Part shown: positions 1 to 9,174 of the stretch, in pieces
Position numbering within the stretch: position 1 is the first letter of the stretch
Layout of the letters: the number at the start of each line of letters is the position of its first letter
Origin: Microbacteriaceae bacterium
GTDB lineage: Bacteria > Actinomycetota > Actinomycetes > Actinomycetales > Microbacteriaceae
Assembly: GCA_004297935.1 (NCBI GenBank)
Contig: SCRE01000021.1
Location: 231,848-295,847 of the forward strand
Direction: 5' to 3'
DNA: 64,000 bases
The notes under the pieces: model-generated
What the model was told of the DNA's origin: nothing
Database searches by the model: none
The model's input: the letters and a program-made list of their open reading frames with translations, nothing else
Position numbers and translations under genes: made by a program

Positions 1-91
1 ATGAATCGCTGGCGCCGCTGCAGCCGACCAGACCCGTGACGGCAAGCAGTGCAACAGCGATGACCGCAGTGACCCGCTGGATGACCTTCAT
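1..91 (-). CDS. ABC transporter substrate-binding lipoprotein, N-terminal fragment
   Basis: Only the first 30 codons lie in the window. They encode a clear lipoprotein signal: MKVIQR, a hydrophobic stretch of Ala, Val and Leu, then the lipobox L-V-G-C followed by Ser/Gly/Ala. The ATG at 91 is preceded on the minus strand by an AAGGGAG ribosome-binding site. It is divergent from the Dpp-type permease gene at 229, so it is probably the solute-binding protein of that importer, anchored outside the membrane. That role is inferred from position; the ligand-binding domain lies outside the window. Confidence 0.7.
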   Translation of the reverse strand, partial: MKVIQRVTAVIAVALLAVTGLVGCSGASDS

Positions 92-228
92 CTGTACGCT
101 CCCTTGCGTGGGCATGCCGAGCGTCCCGTCTTTGCCGGAACGCCCTTGACCTGCGTGTAACTTTACGTTCTTATTGTGCTTAGTATGATGAGCGTCATTC
201 TCAAGGTCAAGACCCGAGAGGAAACCGG
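92..228. promoter_or_regulatory. Divergent promoter region of the peptide-type ABC importer
   Basis: This 137-base spacer separates the lipoprotein gene from the permease gene and must hold both promoters. The right part is AT-richer and carries TAGTATGAT near 182-190, a possible -10 for the rightward operon, beside the imperfect dyad ATGATGAGCGTCAT, which may be a regulator site. GAGAGGAAA just before 229 is the ribosome-binding site of the permease gene. Nothing here proves which regulator binds. Confidence 0.4.
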
Positions 229-1185
229 ATGAGAGGCTACCTCTGGAAGCGATCGGTTTTCGCCGTGGTCACGATCTTCGTGGCGATCTCGTTGAACTTC
301 GTTCTCTTCCGGGTGCTGCCGGGCACCGCGGTCAGCCGAATCTCACGCGTTCCGAACGCGTCGCCGCAGTTGCAACACGCTCTTGCCGTGGAATTCGGCC
401 TCGACAAGCCGCTGTGGCAGCAATACCTGCTGTATCTGCGCGAGCTTGTGCATGGCAATCTCGGCGTGTCGTTCTCCAACCGGCAGCCGGTTCTGGGCAA
501 TCTGCTCGAGGCGTTCGGCAACACGATGCCGCTGGTGCTCACCGGCACCGTGATCGCGGTGATCCTCGGAATCCTGACGGGCATCTACTCCGCGGTGCGC
601 CGCGGCAGCTTCGGCGAGCAATTGTCGACGAACGCCGCCGTGGTGTTCTACGCGTTCCCGACCCAGTTCCTCGGCATGATGCTGTTGATCTTCTTCGCCG
701 GGGTGCTCCCATCGGTCGGCATGAGCGATCCGTTCGCCGTCGGCCTGTCACCCGGTGAACAGTTCGCGGACTATCTGCGACATCTGATCCTGCCCGTCGC
801 CACCCTGGTGTTGACGCTCTATGCAGAGAACACCCTGATCGTGCGATCGGCGATGCTCGAGACGCTCGGCGAGGACTACATTCTCACGGCACGCGCCAAA
901 GGACTCGCCCGGCTTCGGATCATCGTCTCGTATGCCTTCCGCAACGCGACCCTCCCGACCATCACGCAGGTGGCGCTCTCGCTCGGCACCATTGTGAGCG
1001 GGGCGATCCTGATCGAGGTGATCTTCTCCTGGCCCGGTATCGGGCGGGCACTCTACGACGCGGTGCTGCAGCGCGATTATCCGATGCTGCAGGGCGGTTT
1101 CCTGTTCATCACCGTCGTCGTCGTTCTCTGCAACTACGCCGCGGACCTGCTCTACTACCGACTCGACCCCCGGCTGACACGGTGA
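229..1185 (+). CDS. DppB-type peptide/nickel ABC transporter permease
   Basis: The 318-residue inner-membrane protein has the DppB/OppB layout: an N-terminal helix (about residues 6-28), a periplasmic loop with the family pattern F-G-L-D-K-P-L-W-Q-Q-Y, then five more hydrophobic segments. The cytoplasmic EAA-type loop that docks to the ATPase is visible at about residues 214-225 (E-D-Y-I-L-T-A-R-A-K-G). Length is normal. It is followed 10 bases later by the DppC-type permease, so the two should form the translocation pore of one importer. The family imports di- and oligopeptides, nickel or opines; the substrate here is unknown. Confidence 0.9.
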   Translation: MRGYLWKRSVFAVVTIFVAISLNFVLFRVLPGTAVSRISRVPNASPQLQHALAVEFGLDKPLWQQYLLYLRELVHGNLGVSFSNRQPVLGNLLEAFGNTMPLVLTGTVIAVILGILTGIYSAVRRGSFGEQLSTNAAVVFYAFPTQFLGMMLLIFFAGVLPSVGMSDPFAVGLSPGEQFADYLRHLILPVATLVLTLYAENTLIVRSAMLETLGEDYILTARAKGLARLRIIVSYAFRNATLPTITQVALSLGTIVSGAILIEVIFSWPGIGRALYDAVLQRDYPMLQGGFLFITVVVVLCNYAADLLYYRLDPRLTR

Positions 1186-1195
1186 GGAGCACCCG

Positions 1196-2143
1196 ATGAC
1201 AACACCTGCGACACGCGCGAAGCGCACGAACTCGGCTCGCCGGTCGGCCTGGTGGAGCATGCTCCTGGCCTTGCGAAGCCGCAACGCGATCGTGGGCCTC
1301 GGCATCATCGGCGTGTTCCTGCTGCTGTCGGCTTTTTCCGGCCTCATCGAGCCGTACAGCACGACGACAGCGAGTTGCGGCGTGTTCGACCCCCCATCGG
1401 CCGCCCATTGGCTCGGCTGCGATGACGGTGGGATCGACGTGCTCAGCCTGGTTCTGCAAGGCGGTCAGGTCTCCATGTATGTCGGATTCACCGCTGCGGC
1501 CATGGCGGTCGGCATCGGTGCTGTTTTCGGCATCCTCTCCGGATACTTCGGCGGATGGGTCGACGGCGTGATCATGCGCGTCACCGACTACTTCATCGTC
1601 ATTCCGCAGATCGTGCTCATGATCGTCGTCTCGACGGTGTGGGGCCCGAGCTTGAACCACGTCATCGTCGTGATCGGCGCCCTGATGTGGACGAGCACGG
1701 CCCGGGTGATCCGGGCGCAGGTCAAAACCCTGCGGGAGCGCGTCTACGTGCAGCGAGCCGAGTCCCTCGGGGCCGGAAACGGCTGGATCATCTGGAAGCA
1801 CATCCTGCCCCAGCTCGGCCCGCTGCTGATCGCAAGCGCGGTCCTGGCCATCACGGTCGCGATCTTCAACGAGACCGCGCTGGCCTTCCTCGGTCTGTCC
1901 GATCCGACCGCGACGACCTGGGGCACCATCATGGAGCACGCATTCGATCGCAACGCGATCAGCACCGGCGCCTGGTGGGCCATCGTGCCCGCCGGCGTCT
2001 GCGTCGCGTTGCTGATCGTCGGCTGCTACCTGGTGGGCAATTCGATCGAGGATGCCTTGAACCCGCGGTTGCGCAATTCCTATCTGTCGAAGAGCACCTG
2101 GCGACTCCGGGCGCTCGTCGGCCTCGGAAAGGATGCCCTCTGA
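1196..2143 (+). CDS. DppC-type peptide/nickel ABC transporter permease
   Basis: 315 residues. It has an N-terminal cytoplasmic stretch, a first membrane helix (about 38-56), the OppC_N region, and a binding-protein-dependent transport domain. The coupling loop (Q-R-A-E-S-L-G-A) starts at about residue 184. It partners the permease at 229 and its stop codon overlaps the start of the ATPase gene as TGATG, which implies translational coupling. The adjacent GntR gene and aminotransferase may point to an amino-compound as substrate, but that is inference. Confidence 0.9.
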   Translation: MTTPATRAKRTNSARRSAWWSMLLALRSRNAIVGLGIIGVFLLLSAFSGLIEPYSTTTASCGVFDPPSAAHWLGCDDGGIDVLSLVLQGGQVSMYVGFTAAAMAVGIGAVFGILSGYFGGWVDGVIMRVTDYFIVIPQIVLMIVVSTVWGPSLNHVIVVIGALMWTSTARVIRAQVKTLRERVYVQRAESLGAGNGWIIWKHILPQLGPLLIASAVLAITVAIFNETALAFLGLSDPTATTWGTIMEHAFDRNAISTGAWWAIVPAGVCVALLIVGCYLVGNSIEDALNPRLRNSYLSKSTWRLRALVGLGKDAL

Positions 2144-2187
2144 TGACAGACCCGGCGATGACAGACCCGGCGATGACGAACCCGGCC
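2143..2187 (+). repeat. 15-nt tandem repeat, three copies, at the 5' end of the ATPase gene
   Basis: The unit ATGACAGACCCGGCG is present twice exactly and a third time with two changes. Each copy brings its own in-frame ATG, so translation could start at any of the three with little effect on the folded domain. Confidence 0.9.
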
Positions 2188-3834
2188 GCACCCGTGCTGG
2201 AGTTGCGCGACCTGAACGTATGGTTCGACACGAACACCAGCAGGCGTCACGCGAGCAGCAGCCACACGGTGAAAGGGCTCAACCTGTCGGTTCGACCTGG
2301 CGAGCGCGTCGGCCTCGTCGGCGAATCGGGCTGCGGCAAGACGACGACGATCCTGGCGGCCCTCGGACTGCTGCCCGCGTCGGCGAGCGTCGGGGGCGAA
2401 GTTCTGCTGAACGGGGAGAACATCATTGCGAACGGCGAGTCCAGCATCCGCTCGCACCGCTGGAACGACATCGCCATGGTGTTCCAGGGTGCGATGAGCG
2501 CGTTCAATCCGGTCAAGACCGTCGGCTGGCAGATCACCGAAGCGCTGCAACAGCACCGTTACGCGCAGGGCAAGGCCGCCGCAGCACGCGTGAGCGAGCT
2601 CCTTGAACTCGTCGGTCTGCCTGCCGAGACGGCGTTCCGGTTTCCACACCAACTCTCCGGCGGCATGAAGCAGCGCGCGATCATCGCGATGGCGCTCTCC
2701 TGCGACCCGAAGGTTCTGCTCGCCGATGAGCCGACCACGGCGCTCGACGTCGTCGTGCAGGATCAGATTCTGCGCTTGCTCGTGCGCCTCTGCGATGAGC
2801 TGAATCTCGCGCTCATCCTGGTCACGCACGACCTCGGCGTCGTGGCCCAATCCTGCACGCGCGCAGCGGTGATGCTGGATGGCACGATCGTGGAGTCCGG
2901 TACGGTGGACGACCTGTATCGGCGGCCGCGACATCCGTACACCCGATCGCTGTTCGAGTCGACGCCGAGCCTCGACGGCGCCCGCGAATTCGTCGAGCCG
3001 GATCGGGCGCGACTTGAGGCCACTCCGCTTCTCGCGGTCGAAGGCCTGTGTGTGATCTATCCGAACAAGGGTTCACGGCGCGCGCGAGCTGCCGCACAGC
3101 ATCCCGCGGTCGACGAGGTGAGTTTCACGGTCGACGAGGGTGATCTGGTCTCGCTGGTCGGCCAGTCCGGTTGCGGCAAGACCACCACGCTGCATAGCAT
3201 CATGGGCCTGATCACGCCGACTGCCGGCTCGATCGCGATCAACGGCGCCGAGGTCGTCGGCCTCCCCCGCAAGCGGTGGCACGACCTGCGCCGCGAGGTC
3301 CAGATGATCTACCAAGACCCGTACGAGGCTCTCGATGTACGCTTCCGCGTTCACGACACCGTCGAGGAGCCGTTGCTGATCCACCGAATCGGCGGCACTC
3401 GGCAGCAGCGCTCGGAGCTGGTGCGCCGGGCGCTGGCCGACGTCGGTCTGCCGCCGGAGCGCTTCGCCAACCGCTATCCGCATGAACTGTCGGGCGGGCA
3501 GCGTCAACGCGTTGCCATCGCCGCAAGCCTGGTGCTCCGACCGGCGCTCCTGCTCGCGGATGAGCCGGTGTCGATGCTCGACGTGTCGGTACGCACCGGC
3601 ATCCTCGAATTGCTCGACCGCTTGCGCCGGGAACACCGGATGGGAATCCTGATGATCACGCACGACCTGTCAACGGCCGCCACCTACTCCGATCGCATCG
3701 TCGTCATGAAGGATGGACGAGTCGTCGAGGACGGCACGCCGTGGCAGGTGATCCACGAACCGGAATCGGAGTACACGCGACGGCTGCTTGCGAGCGTGCC
3801 GAATCCGGATCCGCTGGCCCCGCGGGCAGCCTGA
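2143..3834 (+). CDS. Tandem ATP-binding protein of a peptide-type ABC importer (DppD-DppF fusion)
   Basis: 563 residues containing two complete ABC ATPase domains. Domain 1: Walker A GESGCGKTTT near residue 61, signature LSGGMKQR near 172, Walker B VLLADEP near 192. Domain 2: Walker A GQSGCGKTTT near 341, signature LSGGQRQRV near 449, Walker B LLLADEP near 469. One chain therefore supplies both ATPase sites of the importer, as in GsiA/YejF-type proteins. The ATG at 2143 is chosen because it overlaps the upstream stop. Odd feature: the first 15 residues are three copies of a 5-residue unit (MTDPA, MTDPA, MTNPA) encoded by a 15-nt tandem repeat. Confidence 0.92.
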   Translation: MTDPAMTDPAMTNPAAPVLELRDLNVWFDTNTSRRHASSSHTVKGLNLSVRPGERVGLVGESGCGKTTTILAALGLLPASASVGGEVLLNGENIIANGESSIRSHRWNDIAMVFQGAMSAFNPVKTVGWQITEALQQHRYAQGKAAAARVSELLELVGLPAETAFRFPHQLSGGMKQRAIIAMALSCDPKVLLADEPTTALDVVVQDQILRLLVRLCDELNLALILVTHDLGVVAQSCTRAAVMLDGTIVESGTVDDLYRRPRHPYTRSLFESTPSLDGAREFVEPDRARLEATPLLAVEGLCVIYPNKGSRRARAAAQHPAVDEVSFTVDEGDLVSLVGQSGCGKTTTLHSIMGLITPTAGSIAINGAEVVGLPRKRWHDLRREVQMIYQDPYEALDVRFRVHDTVEEPLLIHRIGGTRQQRSELVRRALADVGLPPERFANRYPHELSGGQRQRVAIAASLVLRPALLLADEPVSMLDVSVRTGILELLDRLRREHRMGILMITHDLSTAATYSDRIVVMKDGRVVEDGTPWQVIHEPESEYTRRLLASVPNPDPLAPRAA

Positions 3835-3854
3835 GCGGGCGAGCGTCCGCTGAC

Positions 3855-4700
3855 TCAACCCGCCCGTGACGCGCCGAGCGGCTTGATCGACCAGCCGCCA
3901 CCACCGCTGGGGCGCAGCAGTTTGGGGCTGCCCGTACCCGCGGTGTAGAAGACGAATTCGTGTGCGGGGTAGGTCTGCTGATAGCAGTCGAAGGCAACAC
4001 CACCCGGCGCGAAACTGACGCCGCGAATCCGCACAACGGTGTCACTCGCCTTCACCGCGAGCTGTTCCCGCTCCCAGGAATTGGGGTGGTCGACTTCAAG
4101 CGACTGTTCGACGAAGTCGTCGGAGAGGCCGTAGTGCTCTTTCAGATAGCCATACAGCGAGCCGCCGCCCGCCAGATAGTCTTCGTCGATCGCCGGCACG
4201 GCGCTCAGCGGCAGGACTGCGCGCTCCAGTACTTTCGGCACGGAGCCGAGCACACGAAGCCGGCTGATCTCCCAAACGGGCTGCCCCGCCTCGATCCCGA
4301 GTGCTTCGGCATGGTTGGCGCTGGGCAGCCCGACGGCGACGCCGAGGAGTTCTGTCGTCAGCACGGTATCGGCATCCGTGCCGCTCATGGTCTCCAGGAG
4401 CGCACCGGGGCGGGCCGGTTCGCTGACGATCCGCTGCGGCGCGACGAAGGTGCCGACGCCCTGGTGTCGCACGATCCGCCCGACATGCGCGAGTTCGTCG
4501 AGCGCACGGCGAACGGAGATGACACTGACGCCGGCCTGCTGGGCCAATTCGGACGTGCTGGGCAGCTTGTCGCCCTCACGCAGATCATTCTCGTCGATGA
4601 TCTGAAGCACCAGGTCGTACACCCGCTGATAGCGCAGGGCACGACCTTTCCCGCTGCCCGTCGTCGCTCTGCCTGCACCCATTGGTGGCGATGCGCTCAC
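3855..4700 (-). CDS. GntR-family transcriptional regulator (UTRA/HutC type)
   Basis: 281 residues. The N-terminal third holds the GntR winged helix (R-Y-Q-R-V-Y-D-L-V-L-Q-I-I, then L-P-S-T-S-E-L-A-Q-Q-A-G-V-S-V-I-S-V-R-R-A). The rest looks like a UTRA effector domain that would sense a small metabolite. The GTG at 4700 is preferred because GGAGG lies 4 bases upstream. It ends 21 bases from the convergent ABC ATPase gene and lies downstream of the kinase-aminotransferase gene on the same strand, so it may control both. Ligand unknown. Confidence 0.88.
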   Translation of the reverse strand: MSASPPMGAGRATTGSGKGRALRYQRVYDLVLQIIDENDLREGDKLPSTSELAQQAGVSVISVRRALDELAHVGRIVRHQGVGTFVAPQRIVSEPARPGALLETMSGTDADTVLTTELLGVAVGLPSANHAEALGIEAGQPVWEISRLRVLGSVPKVLERAVLPLSAVPAIDEDYLAGGGSLYGYLKEHYGLSDDFVEQSLEVDHPNSWEREQLAVKASDTVVRIRGVSFAPGGVAFDCYQQTYPAHEFVFYTAGTGSPKLLRPSGGGGWSIKPLGASRAG

Positions 4701-4790
4701 GATTCCTCCGACACGCTTGATCGCCGCTGACGCGCGGCCGGCGGTGACTGCCGAATGTCCGACACTGTCAGCGTAGCGAGTTTCCGTCCG

Positions 4791-7700
4791 TCACCAACCC
4801 TCTGCCAGCACCCGCTCCAGCGCGTCGGCGAAGAAATCGGCACCGGCCAGCGACAGGCACAGCGGGGGTTTGATCTTCAGCACGTTCTGCCGCTCCGACG
4901 TCGCCTGCATGATGACACCGAGTTCGAGCAGGCGTTCGCAGATCGCCGCGGTCTCCGCAGCGGCCGGCTCACGCGTCACGGGATCGCGCACCAGTTCGAC
5001 TCCGAGGTAGAGGCCGAGGCCGTGCACGGCGCCGACGAATACCGAAGGCCCGTGCGGATGCCGCGTGGCCGTCGGCGCGGAGATCAACGACTCGAGGCGC
5101 TTCCGCAGGTGCGCACCGACAACACGGGCGTTCTCCTGCAGCTGTTCGTCACGCATCACGTCGAGCACGGCCAGTCCGGCGACACAGCTGACCGGGCTCC
5201 CCCCTGCCGACGAGAAGAAGTGGCCTTCGCGCGCCAGAGATTCGGCGATCTCCCGCCGGGTGATCACGGCGCCGAGCGGGTAGCCGTTGCCCATCGCCTT
5301 GGCGATGGTGATGATGTCGGGCACCACCCCCTGCTGTTGCACGCCCCAGAAGAACTCACCGAGCCGACCGTAACCGACCTGCACCTCGTCCGCGATGCAC
5401 AGGCCGCCTCGTGCTCGAACGGCCCGATAGGCACCGGAGAGATAACCGTCGGGCAGCAGTACCCCGCCGGCATTGCCGAGCACGGGCTCGCAGATGAAGG
5501 CGGCGATGCCGTGTCCCTGGTCGCCGGGCGAGGCATCCGCCGAATCTGCGCCAACGGCCTCCAACTCTCGCACGAGGTCCGCCAGGTACTGCTCCCCGGC
5601 GGATGCACCGCGGTGCGGCCCACGGTAGGTGTTCGGTGCGTCAACCAGCCGCACCCAGTCTGGACGGTTCTTCAGCGCGTTCGGATTGTCGTAGGCGGAG
5701 GTGCTGACCGCATCCGACGCCATCGTCCAACCGTGATACGCCTCCCGCAGCGCGAGAACCGTATCGCGCCCCGTATGCACCCGTGCCAGGTGCAGCGCCA
5801 GATCGACGGCCTCGCTGCCGCTGTTGACCAGCAGCACCGTGTCAAGAGACGGGTCGGGCGCCAGCGCCACGATCCGTTCGCTCAGATCGGCGAGCGCCCG
5901 GTAGAGAAACCGCGAGTTCGTGTTGAGCAGCGCCAGCTGGTCGGCAACCGCACGAGTCAGCCTGGGGTGACTGTGCCCGATCGCCGACACATTGTTCACC
6001 ATGTCGAGATAGACGCGCCCGTCGACACCGATCAGGAACTCGCGCCAACCGCGCTCGAACTGCGGCGGATGCTCGTAGTACTTCTCCTGCGCTCCGGCCA
6101 GGATGCGGCTGCGCCGCTCAGCCTCGCGAACGGCATCGAACGGGCGAGGCGTAGGCCGCAACCCGAGCAGCGCGGCCGGGTCCGGTGCCAGCACCGACCA
6201 GGCTGCGGCCTCGGCCGGAGTCGCGAACAGCGGCACGGTCGCCTGCCGCCCGAGCGGATGGCGCTGCACCCGCACGCGGCCGGTTGTCACGGCACCGGCG
6301 GCGGCTCGCGGGCTCACCACGCCGAGGATCTCACCCGCGCGAACCGCCTCGCCGACCGCACGGCGCGTCGCTACCCCGCTCAACGTCAGCACGTCACTGC
6401 CGGTGGCCAGCACGAGCGCGTCGACGCCGACGCCCACCACCTGCGCATCGGTCGGCGCCCGGAGCTCCGCACCGGCTGCGGTGAAGAGCTCGGTGACGAG
6501 CGCATAGGTCGCGGACTCGGTCGCCGAGCACGCGCGGCTGCGCGTCAGCCGGTACTGCCCGTATGGGGCGATCGCCACCACGTGCGTCTCGAGGGCGCGC
6601 TGCACGATGCGCCACTCGACATCCGGTTCGCTCCAGCGGCCGTCATCGAGCGCATGACTGGTGACCGAGAAGTCGAGAATCGCGGCACTGTCGAGCCCTG
6701 CCAACAATGGAACCGGCACCGATGCGGCATCCGCAGAGTACGCATCCGCCGAGCTCGAGACCGCAACTCGTGGCTCGCGTCCCAGCGCCACGCGGATGGC
6801 GACCTCCGCCTGCTCCCAGCTGATGCCGTTCGCCGATTCGAACACAATCCACTCGGCGCCCATGCGCTCTTCGGCATAGTCGTTGCCGGTCTCGAGCGCG
6901 GTCTGGTGCTCGCCGCTGACCACGAGCACGGCACCGCGCAGCACGACGAGCGGCCAGAGGGCGGTGATCTCCGCATCCGTCAGCGCAACCACACGGTCGA
7001 ACTGCCGAATCGCCTCGAGTGCGGCCAACGGCTCACCCGGGCTGTGCGGCAGGATCGAGGACACCGTCACGGCAAGCTCGGCGACCAGCCAGCCGAGCGC
7101 GAGGTCGCCGAAGTCGATCACGCCGTCCGGCGCGAGGCGCCCGTCTTCGGCGCGCGTGCACACCACGTTGTCGTCGGTGATGTCGCCGTGGATGGTTTGC
7201 AGGCGCAGCGCATCCGCGACCGTCGCAACACGGTCGCGGGCACCGGCGGCGGCCGCAGCGATCATGTCGCGCTTGGACGCATCCGTCACCGACCCGATCA
7301 GCCGATCGATGACGCGCCCGGCATTGCGCAGGTCCCACTGCAGGCTTCGATCCAGTGCGGCGCCGGCGGACACAGCGGTCTTACTGCCCCGAAAGTCGCT
7401 GAGCCCGCGCGCAATCGTCGCGGAAATGCGGCCCAGCGACCCGACGACCGCCGGGCTGAGATACCGGGTATCGACCAGTGATCGCCCGGGCACGAAGGTG
7501 AACATCCGTACCGAGAACGTATCGTCCGTCGAACCGGACCGCGGGCGCCAGAACTGCTGCACTGCGCCGTCGCGACCGCGCACCGGCTGCGGAATCCGCA
7601 GCCCGGCCCCCTGCAGATGCTCCATCGCGGCCGCCTGCGCAGCAAGCTCTTCAGCGGAGAAGGCCGCGTTGTCGATCTTGAGCAGATAGCTCAGGCGTGC

Positions 7701-7892
7701 TTCATCGTCGGCGTCGCTGCCGCCGGCCGTATCGCCGACATCGCCCGAATCGATCCGGAAGTTCCGGTCCTGCTGACTGCCCAATTCGTGTGCCGTGCCG
7801 ACGAGACCGAACAGTTCGGCCGCGAGCTCTTCGGCCTGTGCCACAGTCACATCCGGCCGGATCAGCTCGCGCCCGGCAAAGAAATCAAACAT
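4791..7892 (-). CDS. Fusion of an aminoglycoside-phosphotransferase-like kinase and a class III PLP aminotransferase
   Basis: 1033 residues in three parts. Residues about 1-330 are an APH/choline-kinase-like domain, with the catalytic H-G-D-x-x-x-x-N near residue 235 and a D-F-G-D metal motif about 20 residues later. A middle region of about 200 residues contains a V-R-A-G-E-I-L-G-V-V stretch resembling a barrel-sandwich or peptidase M23-like fold. The C-terminal 430 residues are a class III aminotransferase, with A-D-E-V-Q-V-G-Y-G-R and the PLP lysine in I-A-K-A-M-G-N-G near residue 864. The ATG at 7892 has AGGAAGG 9 bases upstream. Such kinase-transaminase fusions occur in bacteria; a substrate phosphorylated then transaminated is plausible but unproven. 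It neighbours a GntR regulator and an ABC importer. Confidence 0.88.
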   Translation of the reverse strand: MFDFFAGRELIRPDVTVAQAEELAAELFGLVGTAHELGSQQDRNFRIDSGDVGDTAGGSDADDEARLSYLLKIDNAAFSAEELAAQAAAMEHLQGAGLRIPQPVRGRDGAVQQFWRPRSGSTDDTFSVRMFTFVPGRSLVDTRYLSPAVVGSLGRISATIARGLSDFRGSKTAVSAGAALDRSLQWDLRNAGRVIDRLIGSVTDASKRDMIAAAAAGARDRVATVADALRLQTIHGDITDDNVVCTRAEDGRLAPDGVIDFGDLALGWLVAELAVTVSSILPHSPGEPLAALEAIRQFDRVVALTDAEITALWPLVVLRGAVLVVSGEHQTALETGNDYAEERMGAEWIVFESANGISWEQAEVAIRVALGREPRVAVSSSADAYSADAASVPVPLLAGLDSAAILDFSVTSHALDDGRWSEPDVEWRIVQRALETHVVAIAPYGQYRLTRSRACSATESATYALVTELFTAAGAELRAPTDAQVVGVGVDALVLATGSDVLTLSGVATRRAVGEAVRAGEILGVVSPRAAAGAVTTGRVRVQRHPLGRQATVPLFATPAEAAAWSVLAPDPAALLGLRPTPRPFDAVREAERRSRILAGAQEKYYEHPPQFERGWREFLIGVDGRVYLDMVNNVSAIGHSHPRLTRAVADQLALLNTNSRFLYRALADLSERIVALAPDPSLDTVLLVNSGSEAVDLALHLARVHTGRDTVLALREAYHGWTMASDAVSTSAYDNPNALKNRPDWVRLVDAPNTYRGPHRGASAGEQYLADLVRELEAVGADSADASPGDQGHGIAAFICEPVLGNAGGVLLPDGYLSGAYRAVRARGGLCIADEVQVGYGRLGEFFWGVQQQGVVPDIITIAKAMGNGYPLGAVITRREIAESLAREGHFFSSAGGSPVSCVAGLAVLDVMRDEQLQENARVVGAHLRKRLESLISAPTATRHPHGPSVFVGAVHGLGLYLGVELVRDPVTREPAAAETAAICERLLELGVIMQATSERQNVLKIKPPLCLSLAGADFFADALERVLAEGW

Positions 7893-7966
7893 CACAGTGC
7901 GCCTTCCTGGGCTTAGTGTACGTATGCGGCGAACCACCCGCCGCCGGCGAGCGCAACGCACACGTT

Positions 7967-8356
7967 TCAGTTGCGCATCGCACGAGTCGCTTGGGCGATT
8001 TCGAGGAGCGCGTCCATTGCCCTGCCTGCCCTGGTCCTTTTCTCATGCGAGACCGCAAGAGTGCTGTATCCCGCAAGTGTCTTCATCGAGAGCAGTGCGT
8101 CAAGCTGAACGGATAGCTTCCTGTTCACCTGTGCAAGAGCTTTGACGGCTTGGGTGTGATCGTCGCCCTGCACGTAGTATCCGAGATTGCGCAGGCAGAT
8201 CACGTCGGACGAGGCTATTCCCGAGAGTACGCACAGCGTCACGTACACTTCGGCATAGTCCGAATCCCCTTCGAGGAGTTCCGCTGCTGCCGCGAACTGC
8301 TCGGCCCGTTGCAATCGGGCGACCCGGTCTGGCTCACCGGCACGCTTGATCTTCAT
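7967..8356 (-). CDS. HEPN-like small protein paired with a nucleotidyltransferase (putative toxin)
   Basis: 129 residues, mainly alpha-helical by composition. The segment L-G-Y-Y-V-Q-G-D-D-H-T-Q-A-V-K-A-L and the C-terminal V-S-x-x-x-x-x-x-A-G-R-A-M-D pattern recall the SAV_6107/HEPN superfamily; a canonical R-x(4-6)-H RNase motif is not obvious. The ATG at 8356 overlaps the stop of the upstream MNT gene as ATGA, so the two are translated together. In the known MNT/HEPN toxin-antitoxin systems the HEPN protein is an RNase silenced by AMPylation by its partner. Whether this one is toxic is inference. Confidence 0.6.
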   Translation of the reverse strand: MKIKRAGEPDRVARLQRAEQFAAAAELLEGDSDYAEVYVTLCVLSGIASSDVICLRNLGYYVQGDDHTQAVKALAQVNRKLSVQLDALLSMKTLAGYSTLAVSHEKRTRAGRAMDALLEIAQATRAMRN

Positions 8357-8982
8357 CGGCTTACGGGTGTCTGGTGAATTGTGCGCCGGAACCAACGCGG
8401 CTCACCAATGAGGGGGCGACCCTCCGCCGCGATCGAGGCGAGAACGGGGTCGCTGTTCGCCATGCCTACAATCTCGAGCTGAGCATAAGTCAGCGGTCGA
8501 GTGTCGTTGCCAGTCCACGCCCTGACGCGAGTCGCGAGATCAGAAGTTTGAGCCTGGAATGTATCGTCATTGGCATCGTTCGGCCGGATGAGAACAATAT
8601 CAATGTCGCTGGAAACGCTCATATCCCCGCGCGCGGCCGAACCGAAGATGGCAACGTAGAGCGGTGCCTCCACCCAGTCGGCGATGGCGTTCCGGATGCG
8701 CTGGTGGAGCGTATCCTCGAGGCCTGCGAGGGCGATGATGGCTGGCGCTGCCACGTGCTCGCGGTTCAACTGGTATCCGTGGGTGCGCCCGGAGAGCATG
8801 TCTGTAACGCTGCCCTGCGTTACGAGTCGTCGCACAGACTTGCGGATGCCCGCAGCAGAGCGTCCCGGAATCAGCAGCTGGAGATCGCCAACGGTGAATG
8901 CGGACTCGACCCTGGCAAGCACGGCCAGGATCTCTCCATCGACCCCGGCCGAGACTGTGGCAAAGGGGTGCTGTATTTGCAT
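8353..8982 (-). CDS. Winged-helix-MNT nucleotidyltransferase (putative antitoxin)
   Basis: 209 residues. The N-terminal part (about 1-85) looks like a winged helix (F-T-V-G-D-L-Q-L-L-I-P-G-R-S-A-A-G-I-R-K-S-V-R-R-L). The C-terminal part carries the minimal nucleotidyltransferase motif G-S-A-A-R-G-D-x(4)-S-D-I-D-I-V, with the metal-binding Asp pair. The ATG at 8982 has GGAGG 5 bases upstream. It precedes the HEPN-like gene with a 4-base overlap. The fused DNA-binding domain suggests that it also represses its own promoter, which is inference. Confidence 0.75.
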   Translation of the reverse strand: MQIQHPFATVSAGVDGEILAVLARVESAFTVGDLQLLIPGRSAAGIRKSVRRLVTQGSVTDMLSGRTHGYQLNREHVAAPAIIALAGLEDTLHQRIRNAIADWVEAPLYVAIFGSAARGDMSVSSDIDIVLIRPNDANDDTFQAQTSDLATRVRAWTGNDTRPLTYAQLEIVGMANSDPVLASIAAEGRPLIGEPRWFRRTIHQTPVSR

Positions 8983-9174
8983 CGCCACCTCCGGTATCAA
9001 AACCACTTTAGTATAGATATCAGCACTTAAGTTGTTCGCGTTGCAGTGCAAGCACAGCGGACAGCGGGCAGTACGCATTTTGCGCACCGGAAACCGGCAA
9101 CGGGCAGTCGGCGACGAGCACGCAACCGGCGAACTGCGGCCTCGCCATGCTCAACCGGCTCGATGGGGCCCGAC

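Noticed and set aside
4755..7481. Very long open frame on the plus strand opposite the kinase-aminotransferase gene
   Set aside because: It is a shadow: the product is Arg/His/Gly-rich with no domain, while the minus frame has intact catalytic motifs of two families.
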